Assembly (NCBI GenBank): GCA_945956975.1 | Contig: CAMFKC010000015.1 | Span: forward strand, 1-12,731 | DNA: 12,731 bases | Direction of reading: 5' to 3' | DNA from: an uncultured Methylocystaceae bacterium | Lineage (GTDB): Bacteria; Pseudomonadota; Alphaproteobacteria; Rhizobiales; Beijerinckiaceae | In this document: positions 6,671 through 12,731 of the stretch, in pieces | Numbering within the stretch: the first letter of the stretch is position 1 | Layout of the letters: the number at the start of each line of letters is the position of its first letter | The notes under the pieces: model-generated | The model's input: the letters and a program-made list of their open reading frames with translations, nothing else | Told to the model about the DNA's origin: nothing | Database searches by the model: none | Made by a program: the position numbers and the translations under genes

Positions 6671-7648
6671 TCAGGACGCACGCCGCGTGGCCGGCCACGG
6701 CGTCTCGGCGACGGGCGTCAGAGGCCCGCGACCGCTAATGAATGATCTCAAATTGTCGACGACGAGTTGCCCCATCGCGTCGCGCGTATGCTTCGTGCCC
6801 GATCCGACATGCGGGAGCAAGACGACATGCTCCATTTCGATGAGTTCTTGCGGCACATTTGGCTCATCAGCGTAAACGTCCAGGCCGGCGGTGAGTATTT
6901 TCCGGTCGCGCAGCGCGGCGATCAACGCGTCCTGATCGCAGACCGAACCGCGCGCGACATTGATGAAGACGCCGTTGGGGCCCAGCGCTTCCAGCACTTC
7001 GGCATTGACGAGGTGCTTGGTCTCGGGCCCGCCCGGCGTGATCGCCACGAGTATGTCGCAGGCGCGCGCCATGCCCGCCGCCGTGGGGAAATAGAGATAG
7101 GGCGCGTCGTCCTGCGGGCGGCGGCCGTGGTAGATCACCTTCATGCCGAAGGCTTCCGCGCGCCGGGCGATGGTGCGGCCGATTCGTCCCAGGCCCAGAA
7201 TGCCGAGCGTGCGCCCGCGCAGCGAGGCGGTTAGCGGAAACGGCGCCTTGGGCCAGTGGCCCTCGCGCACATAGCGGTCGGCCTGCGGCAATTGACGGAC
7301 CGCCGAAAGGATCAAGCCGAAGGTCGTGTCCGCGACCTCGTCGTTGAGCACGTCAGGCGTGTTGGTGACGACGATCCCGTGCTTTCCGGCCCAGGCGGCA
7401 TCGATGTGATCGTAGCCGACCCCGAACGACGACACGATTTCGAGCTTGGGGAAACGGGCAAGCATGGCGCCGTCGACCTTGGCGTGGCCGCCGCCCGTCG
7501 CGATTCCGCGAATGCGCGGCGCGATGTCCGCCAGAACCTTCTCCCGGTCGGGCGCCTCCCACAATTTGTGCAGGCGCGAGCAACCGGCGACGCCCTCGAC
7601 CACCAGCGGCGGCATCGGGCTGAACATCAAGGTTTCAAAGTCGGACAC
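6671..7648 (-). CDS. D-2-hydroxyacid dehydrogenase (glyoxylate/hydroxypyruvate reductase-like)
   Basis: A 325-residue NAD(P)-dependent D-isomer-specific 2-hydroxyacid dehydrogenase that interconverts a 2-keto acid and a D-2-hydroxy acid in the cytoplasm. The split catalytic domain surrounds a Rossmann domain with GLGRIG (152-157). The catalytic triad is present: R233 in NVARGS, E262 in ADEP and H280 in LLPHVGSG. The basic pair in HGRRP (174-178) after the second strand suggests NADPH. The nearest functional group I recall is the GhrA/GhrB-type glyoxylate, hydroxypyruvate or 2-ketogluconate reductases; the exact substrate is open. The start is placed at GTG 7648, with GGAGG four bases upstream and a normal-length product. 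ATG 7675 would add nine residues but lacks a ribosome site. It is divergent from the ABC importer, sharing a 169-base control region. Confidence 0.9.
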   Translation of the reverse strand: MSDFETLMFSPMPPLVVEGVAGCSRLHKLWEAPDREKVLADIAPRIRGIATGGGHAKVDGAMLARFPKLEIVSSFGVGYDHIDAAWAGKHGIVVTNTPDVLNDEVADTTFGLILSAVRQLPQADRYVREGHWPKAPFPLTASLRGRTLGILGLGRIGRTIARRAEAFGMKVIYHGRRPQDDAPYLYFPTAAGMARACDILVAITPGGPETKHLVNAEVLEALGPNGVFINVARGSVCDQDALIAALRDRKILTAGLDVYADEPNVPQELIEMEHVVLLPHVGSGTKHTRDAMGQLVVDNLRSFISGRGPLTPVAETPWPATRRAS

Positions 7649-7817
7649 ATCGCCTCCGCTGGGAGTTTCCTTCATACGACCGTCGCATGGCTCGCGCATT
7701 TGCATGCTTGCATTTTACTGCGCCGACTGCATCATGCGCGAGCGATCGGGCAGCGGCAAGCAGCCGCTGAACCACGGACGCACGGGCGCGCAAAGACGCC
7801 GCGGGGAGGAAGTCTGT
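7649..7817. promoter_or_regulatory. Divergent control region with palindromic operator-like sites
   Basis: This gap lies between the D-2-hydroxyacid dehydrogenase (-) and the ABC importer (+). A perfect 10-bp inverted repeat, GCTCGCGCAT (7690-7699) and ATGCGCGAGC (7734-7743), flanks a pseudo-palindrome TGCATGCTTGCA (7701-7712; 10 of 12 positions symmetric). The tetramer GCAT recurs at 7685, 7696, 7702, 7710 and 7729. This is what one expects of a regulator binding between two promoters, with the likely effect of joint control of both units. No regulator gene is in the window and no clear -35/-10 pair was found. The ATPase start has a strong ribosome site, GGGGAGGAAG, at 7803-7812. Confidence 0.55.
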
Positions 7818-8888
7818 ATGGCGTCTGTCGAAATTCGCGACGTGCGCAAGGCCTATGGATCGACCGCCGTCATTCACGGCGTCAATGTCGACATCAAGGA
7901 CGGCGAATTCGTGGTGCTGGTCGGCCCGTCGGGCTGCGGCAAGTCAACGCTTCTGCGCATGATCGCGGGCCTCGAGAACATCACCGGCGGCCAGATCCTG
8001 ATCGGCGACCGCGTCGTCAACGATGTTCCGCCGAAAGAGCGCGACATCGCGATGGTGTTCCAGAACTACGCGCTCTACCCGCACATGACCGTCTACGACA
8101 ACATGGGCTTTTCACTGAGGCTGCGAAAGGCCGACAAGGCGGAGATCGAATCGCGCGTCGCGCGCGCCGCCGACATCCTCGGCCTCAAGCCGCTGCTCGA
8201 CCGCTATCCCCGGCAATTGTCCGGCGGCCAGCGTCAGCGCGTCGCCATGGGCCGCGCCATCGTGCGCGACCCGCAGGTGTTCCTGTTCGACGAACCGCTG
8301 TCGAACCTCGACGCCAAGCTGCGCGTGGCCATGCGCACCGAAATCAAGGAGCTGCATCAGCGGCTCAAGACGACGACCGTCTACGTGACGCACGACCAGG
8401 TCGAGGCCATGACGATGGCGGACAAGATCGTCGTCATGCACGATGGCATTGTCGAACAGGTCGGCGCGCCGCTCGAACTCTACGACCGGCCCGACAACAT
8501 GTTCGTCGCCGGCTTCATCGGTTCGCCCGCGATGAATTTCCTGCGCGGAAAGCTCGGCTCCGAGAACGGCAAGCCCGTCTTTCGGTCCGACGCCGGCCTC
8601 GCCCTGCCGATCGCAAAGGCCCCGTCGGCGAGCGATGGCAGGCCCATCGTGCTCGGCGTGCGGCCGGAGCACCTCACCGCGGCGGGCGAAGGCGCGTCGG
8701 TCGATGTCGTCGTGGTCGAACCCATGGGTTCGGAAACGCAGATCGTCGCGAAAACAGGCGACCAGGAACTGATCTGCCTGTTCCGCGACCGCGTGATGCC
8801 GAACCCCGGCGACACGATCAAGATCGCCTGCAATCCAAATCTCGTGCATCTGTTCGACCCGGACAGCGGCAAGACGATTGCGGCGTGA
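7818..8888 (+). CDS. ABC transporter ATP-binding protein, UgpC/MalK type (CUT1 sugar importer)
   Basis: A 356-residue importer ATPase with all motifs intact: Walker A GPSGCGKST (36-44), Q-loop Q82 in FQNYALYPHM, signature LSGGQRQRV (134-142), Walker B VFLFDEP (154-160), D-loop SNLD (162-165) and switch H192. A C-terminal TOBE/OB regulatory domain follows (about 235-352; VRPEHL, EPMGSETQI), as in MalK/UgpC proteins that power CUT1 carbohydrate uptake. It would dimerise at the membrane and energise the two permeases encoded at 10379 and 11316. The GGGGAGGAAG ribosome site fixes the start. The ATPase is the first gene of the operon, before the binding protein; in many CUT1 operons it is last. 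The family does not reveal the substrate. Confidence 0.95.
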   Translation: MASVEIRDVRKAYGSTAVIHGVNVDIKDGEFVVLVGPSGCGKSTLLRMIAGLENITGGQILIGDRVVNDVPPKERDIAMVFQNYALYPHMTVYDNMGFSLRLRKADKAEIESRVARAADILGLKPLLDRYPRQLSGGQRQRVAMGRAIVRDPQVFLFDEPLSNLDAKLRVAMRTEIKELHQRLKTTTVYVTHDQVEAMTMADKIVVMHDGIVEQVGAPLELYDRPDNMFVAGFIGSPAMNFLRGKLGSENGKPVFRSDAGLALPIAKAPSASDGRPIVLGVRPEHLTAAGEGASVDVVVVEPMGSETQIVAKTGDQELICLFRDRVMPNPGDTIKIACNPNLVHLFDPDSGKTIAA

Positions 8889-8972
8889 GCCGCATGAAAG
8901 CATCGCCCGCTGCCTGAAGGGGCGTGCGCCAGCCAACGGAACGCGAAAGCATCAAAAAACGGAGGGAACACC

Positions 8973-10295
8973 ATGAGTGACATGACACGTCGTTCAATTC
9001 TGCAGGGCGCCGCCGCTGCCGGCCTTGCAGGCGGCACGCTGCTCGACATGGCCCGCGCCTTTGCGCAGGAAAGCCCCTGGAAGCCGGAAGCGGGCGCCAC
9101 GCTCAACGTGCTTCGCTGGAAGCGCTTCGTGCAGGCCGAAGACGACGCCTTCATGAAGATGGTCGACGCCTATTCGAAGGCGTTCAACGTCAAGGTCAAT
9201 GTCTCGAACGAGAGCTTCGACGACATGCAGCCGAAGGCGTCTGTCGCCGCCAACACCGGCACCGGCCCGGACCTCGTGTGGGGCCTGCATTCCACGCCGC
9301 AGCTGTTCCCTGAGAAATGCCTGCCGATGGGCGACGTCGCCGACTATCTCGGCAAGAAATACGGCGGCTGGTTCCCGGCTGCGGAAGCCTATGGCAAGAG
9401 CGGCGGCAAGTGGATCGCCATTCCCGTCGCCGTCAACGGCGGATACATCAACTACCGCATCTCCTCGGTCAACAAGGCCGGCTTCAAGGAGGTCCCGAAG
9501 GACACGGCGGGCTTCCTCGAGCTCTGCAAGGCGCTGAAGAAGAACAACACGCCGTCGGGCTTCGCGCTCGGCCACGCCTCCGGCGACGCCAATTCCTGGC
9601 TGCACTGGATTCTGTGGAGCCACAACGCCTGGCTTGTCGACAAGGACGACAAGATCATCATCAATTCGCCCGAGACCGCCAAGGCGCTCGAATATTGCAA
9701 GGCGCTGTCCGACACGTTCATCGAGGGCTGCGCCTCCTGGAACGATTCGTCGAACAACAAGGCCTTCCTCGCCGGCGACCTCCACCTGACGTCCAACGGC
9801 ATTTCGATCTATGTCGCCGCCAAGACCGATGGCGCAAAGGGCGACGCCCGGATGAAGGCCTTGGCCGAGGACATCGACCACGCCTATTTCCCGATCGGGC
9901 CGCTGGGCAAGCCTGCGGAATTGCAGCTCGCCTTCCCGATCCTCGCTTTCAGTTTCACGAAGGTCCCGAACGCATCGAAGGCGTTCGTCGCCTTCATGAT
10001 GGAAGCGCAGAACTACAATCCGTGGCTGGAAGGCGCGCAGGGCTACCTGTCCCACACGCTCGCCGCCTACGACAAGAACCCGGTCTGGACCGCCGACCCG
10101 AAGACGACCGTGTTCCGCGACGCGGCCAAGCGCACGCTGCCTGCTTCGGGCCTCGGCACGCTGAGCCCGAAGGTCGCGGCCGCCATCGCCGACTTCGTCG
10201 TCGTCGACATGTTCGCGCGGTATTGCACCGGTCAGGAAGACCTCAAGACGACGATGAAGACCGCCGAGCGCGCTGCGCAACGCATCTTCCGTTGA
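8973..10295 (+). CDS. Extracellular solute-binding protein of family 1, Tat-exported
   Basis: A 440-residue periplasmic binding protein of a CUT1-type importer. The N-terminus carries a twin-arginine signal, TRRSILQG (5-12), then an alanine/glycine-rich hydrophobic stretch and an AFA cleavage site near residue 31. No lipobox cysteine is seen, so it should be free in the periplasm after folding in the cytoplasm. The mature part begins with the strand ATLNVLRWKRF and has family-1 features such as GTGPDLVWG and NSPETAKALEYCKAL. The many aromatic residues (WLHWILWSHNAW) could line a sugar-type pocket, but the ligand is unknown. A strong ribosome site GGAGGG (8961-8966) precedes the start. It lies 84 bases after the ATPase gene and 83 bases before the first permease, from which it is separated by a strong hairpin. 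Confidence 0.93.
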   Translation: MSDMTRRSILQGAAAAGLAGGTLLDMARAFAQESPWKPEAGATLNVLRWKRFVQAEDDAFMKMVDAYSKAFNVKVNVSNESFDDMQPKASVAANTGTGPDLVWGLHSTPQLFPEKCLPMGDVADYLGKKYGGWFPAAEAYGKSGGKWIAIPVAVNGGYINYRISSVNKAGFKEVPKDTAGFLELCKALKKNNTPSGFALGHASGDANSWLHWILWSHNAWLVDKDDKIIINSPETAKALEYCKALSDTFIEGCASWNDSSNNKAFLAGDLHLTSNGISIYVAAKTDGAKGDARMKALAEDIDHAYFPIGPLGKPAELQLAFPILAFSFTKVPNASKAFVAFMMEAQNYNPWLEGAQGYLSHTLAAYDKNPVWTADPKTTVFRDAAKRTLPASGLGTLSPKVAAAIADFVVVDMFARYCTGQEDLKTTMKTAERAAQRIFR

Positions 10296-10315
10296 TCTGA
10301 CAACGCCGGATCAGA

Positions 10316-10339
10316 CCCCTCCCTCCCCGGAGGGAGGGG
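10316..10339 (+). promoter_or_regulatory. Perfect 11-bp intercistronic hairpin after the binding-protein gene
   Basis: CCCCTCCCTCC (10316-10326) pairs perfectly with GGAGGGAGGGG (10329-10339), 20 bases after the stop of the binding-protein gene. No T tract follows, so it is unlikely to be a full terminator. Such hairpins behind binding-protein genes are known (as in malE-malF) to shield the upstream mRNA and let binding protein be made in excess of permeases. The role here is by analogy. Confidence 0.75.
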
Positions 10340-10378
10340 ATTGCGCCGGCGACGCGCAAGATTCGTTAGGACAAACCA

Positions 10379-11323
10379 ATGACCGACGCGGCGATCGCGA
10401 GCACGGCGACAGGAAGATCGACATGGGAGCGCGTGACCTCCCATCGCGACTGGATGGGGTTCTGGTTCATGACCCCCGCCGCCCTGATCCTGATCATGTT
10501 CCTCGCCTATCCGCTCGGCCTGGGCGTCTGGCTGTCCTTCACCGACGCCAAGATCGGCAAGGCCGGATCATTCGTCGGAATCGAAAATTATGAATGGCTG
10601 AGCGACGACACGGTCTTCTGGGGCGCGGTCTTCTTCACGCTCGGCTATACGATCATCGCTTCGATCATCAAGTTCGGACTCGGTCTCTACGTCGCGCTGC
10701 TTTTGAACAAGAACCTGCCGTTCAAGGCGCTGCTGCGCTCGATCGTGCTGATCCCCTACATCGTGCCGACCGTGCTCTCGGCGATCGCCTTCTGGTGGAT
10801 CTTCGACTCGCAATTCTCGATCATCTCGTGGTCGCTGACCAAGATGGGGCTGATCGACCACAACATCAATTTTCTCGGCGACCCCTGGAACGCGCGGCTC
10901 TGCCTCATCGCCGTCAACATCTGGCGCGGCGTGCCCTTCGTCGCCATCACGCTTCTCGCCGGACTTCAGACCGTCTCGCCCTCGCTCTACGAGGCCGCCA
11001 CCATCGACGGCGCCTCGCGCTGGCAGAATTTCCGCTTCGTCACCTATCCGCTGCTGACGCCGATCATTGCGGTGGTCATGACCTTCTCGGTCCTTTTCAC
11101 CTTCACCGACTTCCAGCTCATCTGGGCGATGACGCGCGGCGGTCCGGTCAATTCCACCCATCTGATGGCCACGCTGTCCTTCCAGCGTGCGATCGTCGGC
11201 GGGTCGCTCGGCGAAGGCGCCGCCATCTCGACCGCGATGATCCCCTTCCTTCTCGCGGCCATCGGGTTTTCCTGGTTCGGCCTGCAAAAGCGCAAATGGC
11301 AACAGGGCGGCGACAATGACTGA
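10379..11323 (+). CDS. Sugar ABC transporter permease, MalF/UgpA type
   Basis: A 314-residue inner-membrane permease with six likely membrane segments: about 28-50, 82-108, 118-141, 174-195, 226-248 and 285-302. The cytoplasmic EAA loop that docks on the ATPase is at 205-228 (EAATIDGASRW...TYPLLTP), with the expected E-A-A and G spacing. This length and the single N-terminal segment before the core match UgpA/short-MalF proteins. It would pair with the product of the next gene to form the channel. The ribosome site TTAGGA lies seven bases before the ATG. Its last eight bases overlap the start of the second permease, so the two are translationally coupled and should be made in equal amounts. 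Confidence 0.95.
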   Translation: MTDAAIASTATGRSTWERVTSHRDWMGFWFMTPAALILIMFLAYPLGLGVWLSFTDAKIGKAGSFVGIENYEWLSDDTVFWGAVFFTLGYTIIASIIKFGLGLYVALLLNKNLPFKALLRSIVLIPYIVPTVLSAIAFWWIFDSQFSIISWSLTKMGLIDHNINFLGDPWNARLCLIAVNIWRGVPFVAITLLAGLQTVSPSLYEAATIDGASRWQNFRFVTYPLLTPIIAVVMTFSVLFTFTDFQLIWAMTRGGPVNSTHLMATLSFQRAIVGGSLGEGAAISTAMIPFLLAAIGFSWFGLQKRKWQQGGDND

Positions 11324-12218
11324 GGTTTCGCAGAACTTCGCGAAGGCCAATCTCGCCGACGCATCCGAGGGCATGAGCTACCTCGACACGCTGCCGCGCC
11401 GTGTGATCACCACGTGGATTCCGCTGTCGCTGATCCTGCTCGTGCTGCTGTTTCCGTTCTACTGGATGGTTCTGACCGCCATCAAGCCGGACGAACAGCT
11501 GATCGACATGAACAAATACAATCCGTTCTTCGTCGTCGGCCCGACGCTGAAGCACATCAACAAGCTCTTGTTCGAGTCCCGCTATCCGCAATGGCTCTGG
11601 AACACGACCTACGTCTCGGTGCTCGCCACCTTCGTCTCGCTGTTCGCCAGCGTCATGGCCGCCTACGCCATCGTGCGCCTGCGCTTCCGCGGCGCGCAAC
11701 TCGCGGGCGGCCTGATCTTCCTGGCCTATCTCGTGCCGCCGTCGATCCTGTTCATCCCGCTCGCCACCGTCGTGCAATCCTACGGATTGTTCGATTCCCC
11801 GATGGCGCTGGTGCTGGTCTATCCCACCATCCTCATCCCCTTCTCGACCTGGCTGTTGATGGGCTACTTCAAGACCATCCCCTTCGAGCTCGAGGAATGC
11901 GCGCTGATCGACGGCGCGACGCGACTGCAGATCCTGACCAAGATCATCCTGCCGCTGGCCGTGCCTGGCCTGATCTCGGCCGGCATTTTCTCGCTCACGC
12001 TGTGCTGGAACGAGTTCATCTACGCGCTGACCTTCATCAACTCGGTGCAGAACAAGACGGCGCCGGTCGCCATCGTCAACGAATTCGTCGACGGCGACAT
12101 CTACCGCTGGGGCTCGCTGATGGCCGGCGCGCTGGTCGGCTCGCTGCCGCTGGTGATCCTGTATTCCTTCTTCGTGGAATACTACGTCTCAGCGATGACC
12201 GGCGCGGTGAAGGAGTGA
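11316..12218 (+). CDS. Carbohydrate ABC transporter permease, MalG/UgpE type
   Basis: A 300-residue inner-membrane permease. Likely membrane segments are near 34-54, 97-119, 131-153, 163-184, 212-233 and 267-289. The EAA loop at 193-213 (EECALIDGATRL...IILP) reads EEC in place of EAA but keeps the spaced glycine and the closing LP. SEGMSYLDTLPRR (17-29) shows a longer N-terminal tail than the MalG core; an internal ATG at residue 20 could also start translation. The gene overlaps the upstream permease by eight bases (ATGACTGA). Its own stop shares its last base with the ATG of the next gene, so the whole end of the operon is tightly coupled. It completes the importer: ATPase dimer, binding protein and two permeases. 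Confidence 0.95.
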   Translation: MTEVSQNFAKANLADASEGMSYLDTLPRRVITTWIPLSLILLVLLFPFYWMVLTAIKPDEQLIDMNKYNPFFVVGPTLKHINKLLFESRYPQWLWNTTYVSVLATFVSLFASVMAAYAIVRLRFRGAQLAGGLIFLAYLVPPSILFIPLATVVQSYGLFDSPMALVLVYPTILIPFSTWLLMGYFKTIPFELEECALIDGATRLQILTKIILPLAVPGLISAGIFSLTLCWNEFIYALTFINSVQNKTAPVAIVNEFVDGDIYRWGSLMAGALVGSLPLVILYSFFVEYYVSAMTGAVKE

Positions 12219-12731
12219 TGGATCAGGGCCTCGTCGACCGGCTGCTCATTCGCGAGACGATCGAGAACTGGGCTGTCTGGCGCGACGCCGGCGACTGGGA
12301 GCGCTTCCGCACCGTCTGGACCGACGACGGCCACATGATGGCGACCTGGAAGCAGGGCTCGGCCGACGACTTCATCGCGGCCTCCATCGACGGCTGGAAC
12401 AAGGGCGTCAGCATCCTGCATTTTCTGGGCGGGTCTTCGATCGAGGTATCGGGCGACCGCGCCATTGCGCAGACCAAGATGACGATCTCGCAGCGCGGCC
12501 CGGTTGACGGCGTCGTGTGCGACATCGTCTGCACCGGCCGCTTCTTCGATTTTTTTCTGAAGGTCGGGGGCGACTGGAAAGTGCGGTTGCGCCAGCCGAT
12601 TTACGAAAAGGACCGGCTCGATCCCGTCGATCCCGCCGCCAAGCTCGTTCTCGACGAAAACCTGCTGGCGCAGTTTCCCGTCGGCTATCGGCATCTCGCC
12701 TACATCCAGACCAAGATCGGCTATCAGGTGA
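12218..12731 (+). CDS. SnoaL-like (NTF2-fold) protein, truncated by the window end
   Basis: An open frame from ATG 12218 that runs off the window with 171 codons visible and no stop. The N-terminal half (LLIRETIENWAVWRDAGDWE, 9-28, then FRTVWTDDGHM) matches the first helices of the SnoaL-like fold (PF13577 type: acidic residues at DxGDW and the TDDG turn). A beta-rich part follows (SILHFLGGSSIEV, 65-77; GRFFDFFLK, 107-115; WKVRLRQPIYEKDRLDP, 120-136). NTF2-fold members include isomerases, hydratases, dehydratases and non-enzymes, so function is open. The start shares one base with the permease stop (TGATG), with AAGGAG just upstream. Such coupling suggests a role in handling the imported compound. 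A run of seven T lies in the frame (12550-12556). Confidence 0.85.
   Translation, partial: MDQGLVDRLLIRETIENWAVWRDAGDWERFRTVWTDDGHMMATWKQGSADDFIAASIDGWNKGVSILHFLGGSSIEVSGDRAIAQTKMTISQRGPVDGVVCDIVCTGRFFDFFLKVGGDWKVRLRQPIYEKDRLDPVDPAAKLVLDENLLAQFPVGYRHLAYIQTKIGYQV

Noticed and set aside
8896..8953. Direct repeat GAAAGCATC at 8896-8904 and 8945-8953 between ATPase and binding-protein genes
   Set aside because: Nine bases repeated once in a short intergenic gap is weak evidence. There is no symmetry or promoter element to give it a role.
8994..10280. A 428-codon minus-strand frame opposite the binding-protein gene
   Set aside because: It mirrors the coding strand of a family-1 binding protein with a Tat signal and good ribosome site; the antisense translation has no domain-like features.
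12550..12556. Seven-T run in the SnoaL-like gene as a programmed frameshift site
   Set aside because: The frame before and after the run gives continuous SnoaL-like sequence (GRFFDFFLK then WKVRLRQPIYEKD), so no frameshift is needed. Slippage there is possible but unsupported.

Overview
The window looks like chromosomal DNA from a GC-rich alphaproteobacterium, most likely of the order Hyphomicrobiales (Rhizobiales). The reasons are strong GC bias at third codon positions, short palindromic intergenic repeats of a kind common in that order (two families are present), and the gene content: a pentonate-type IlvD/Edd dehydratase, a DenD-like dehydrogenase, a UgpC/MalK-type sugar importer and Inh/Omp19-type domains. 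I cannot name a genus from sequence alone.

Layout. 1-75 is tRNA-Val(GAC) with an encoded CCA, followed by a rho-independent terminator. 221-3313 on + holds an IlvD/Edd sugar-acid dehydratase, a palindromic repeat, and two coupled GNAT acetyltransferases. 3324-4076 on + is an SDR oxidoreductase resembling 2-keto-3-deoxy-L-fuconate dehydrogenase/BDH2. A large inverted repeat separates it from a convergent small RlpA-like gene (4275-4616, -). Divergent from that is a DenD-like NAD-dependent dehydrogenase (4838-5833, +). On - follow a secreted protein with two Inh-like domains (5921-6646) and, upstream of it in the same unit, a D-2-hydroxyacid dehydrogenase (6671-7648). From a shared divergent regulatory region, a CUT1-type ABC importer runs rightward: ATPase, Tat-exported solute-binding protein, two permeases, and a coupled SnoaL-like protein cut by the window end (7818-12731).

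How the parts may work together (inference): the importer brings in a carbohydrate or sugar acid. The dehydratase would turn an aldonate into a 2-keto-3-deoxy acid, the SDR would oxidise it to a 2,4-diketo acid, and the DenD-like and D-2-hydroxyacid dehydrogenases would handle further hydroxy or keto acids. No sugar kinase, aldolase, lactonase, diketo-acid hydrolase or transcription regulator is visible, so the pathway would be incomplete here. The substrate cannot be read from the sequence. The rlpA-like gene, the Inh-domain protein and the GNAT pair have no obvious part in such a pathway.

No CRISPR array, insertion sequence, phage gene or defence system was seen. No gene-free stretch exceeds about 220 bases; the longer gaps are described as regulatory or repeat features.
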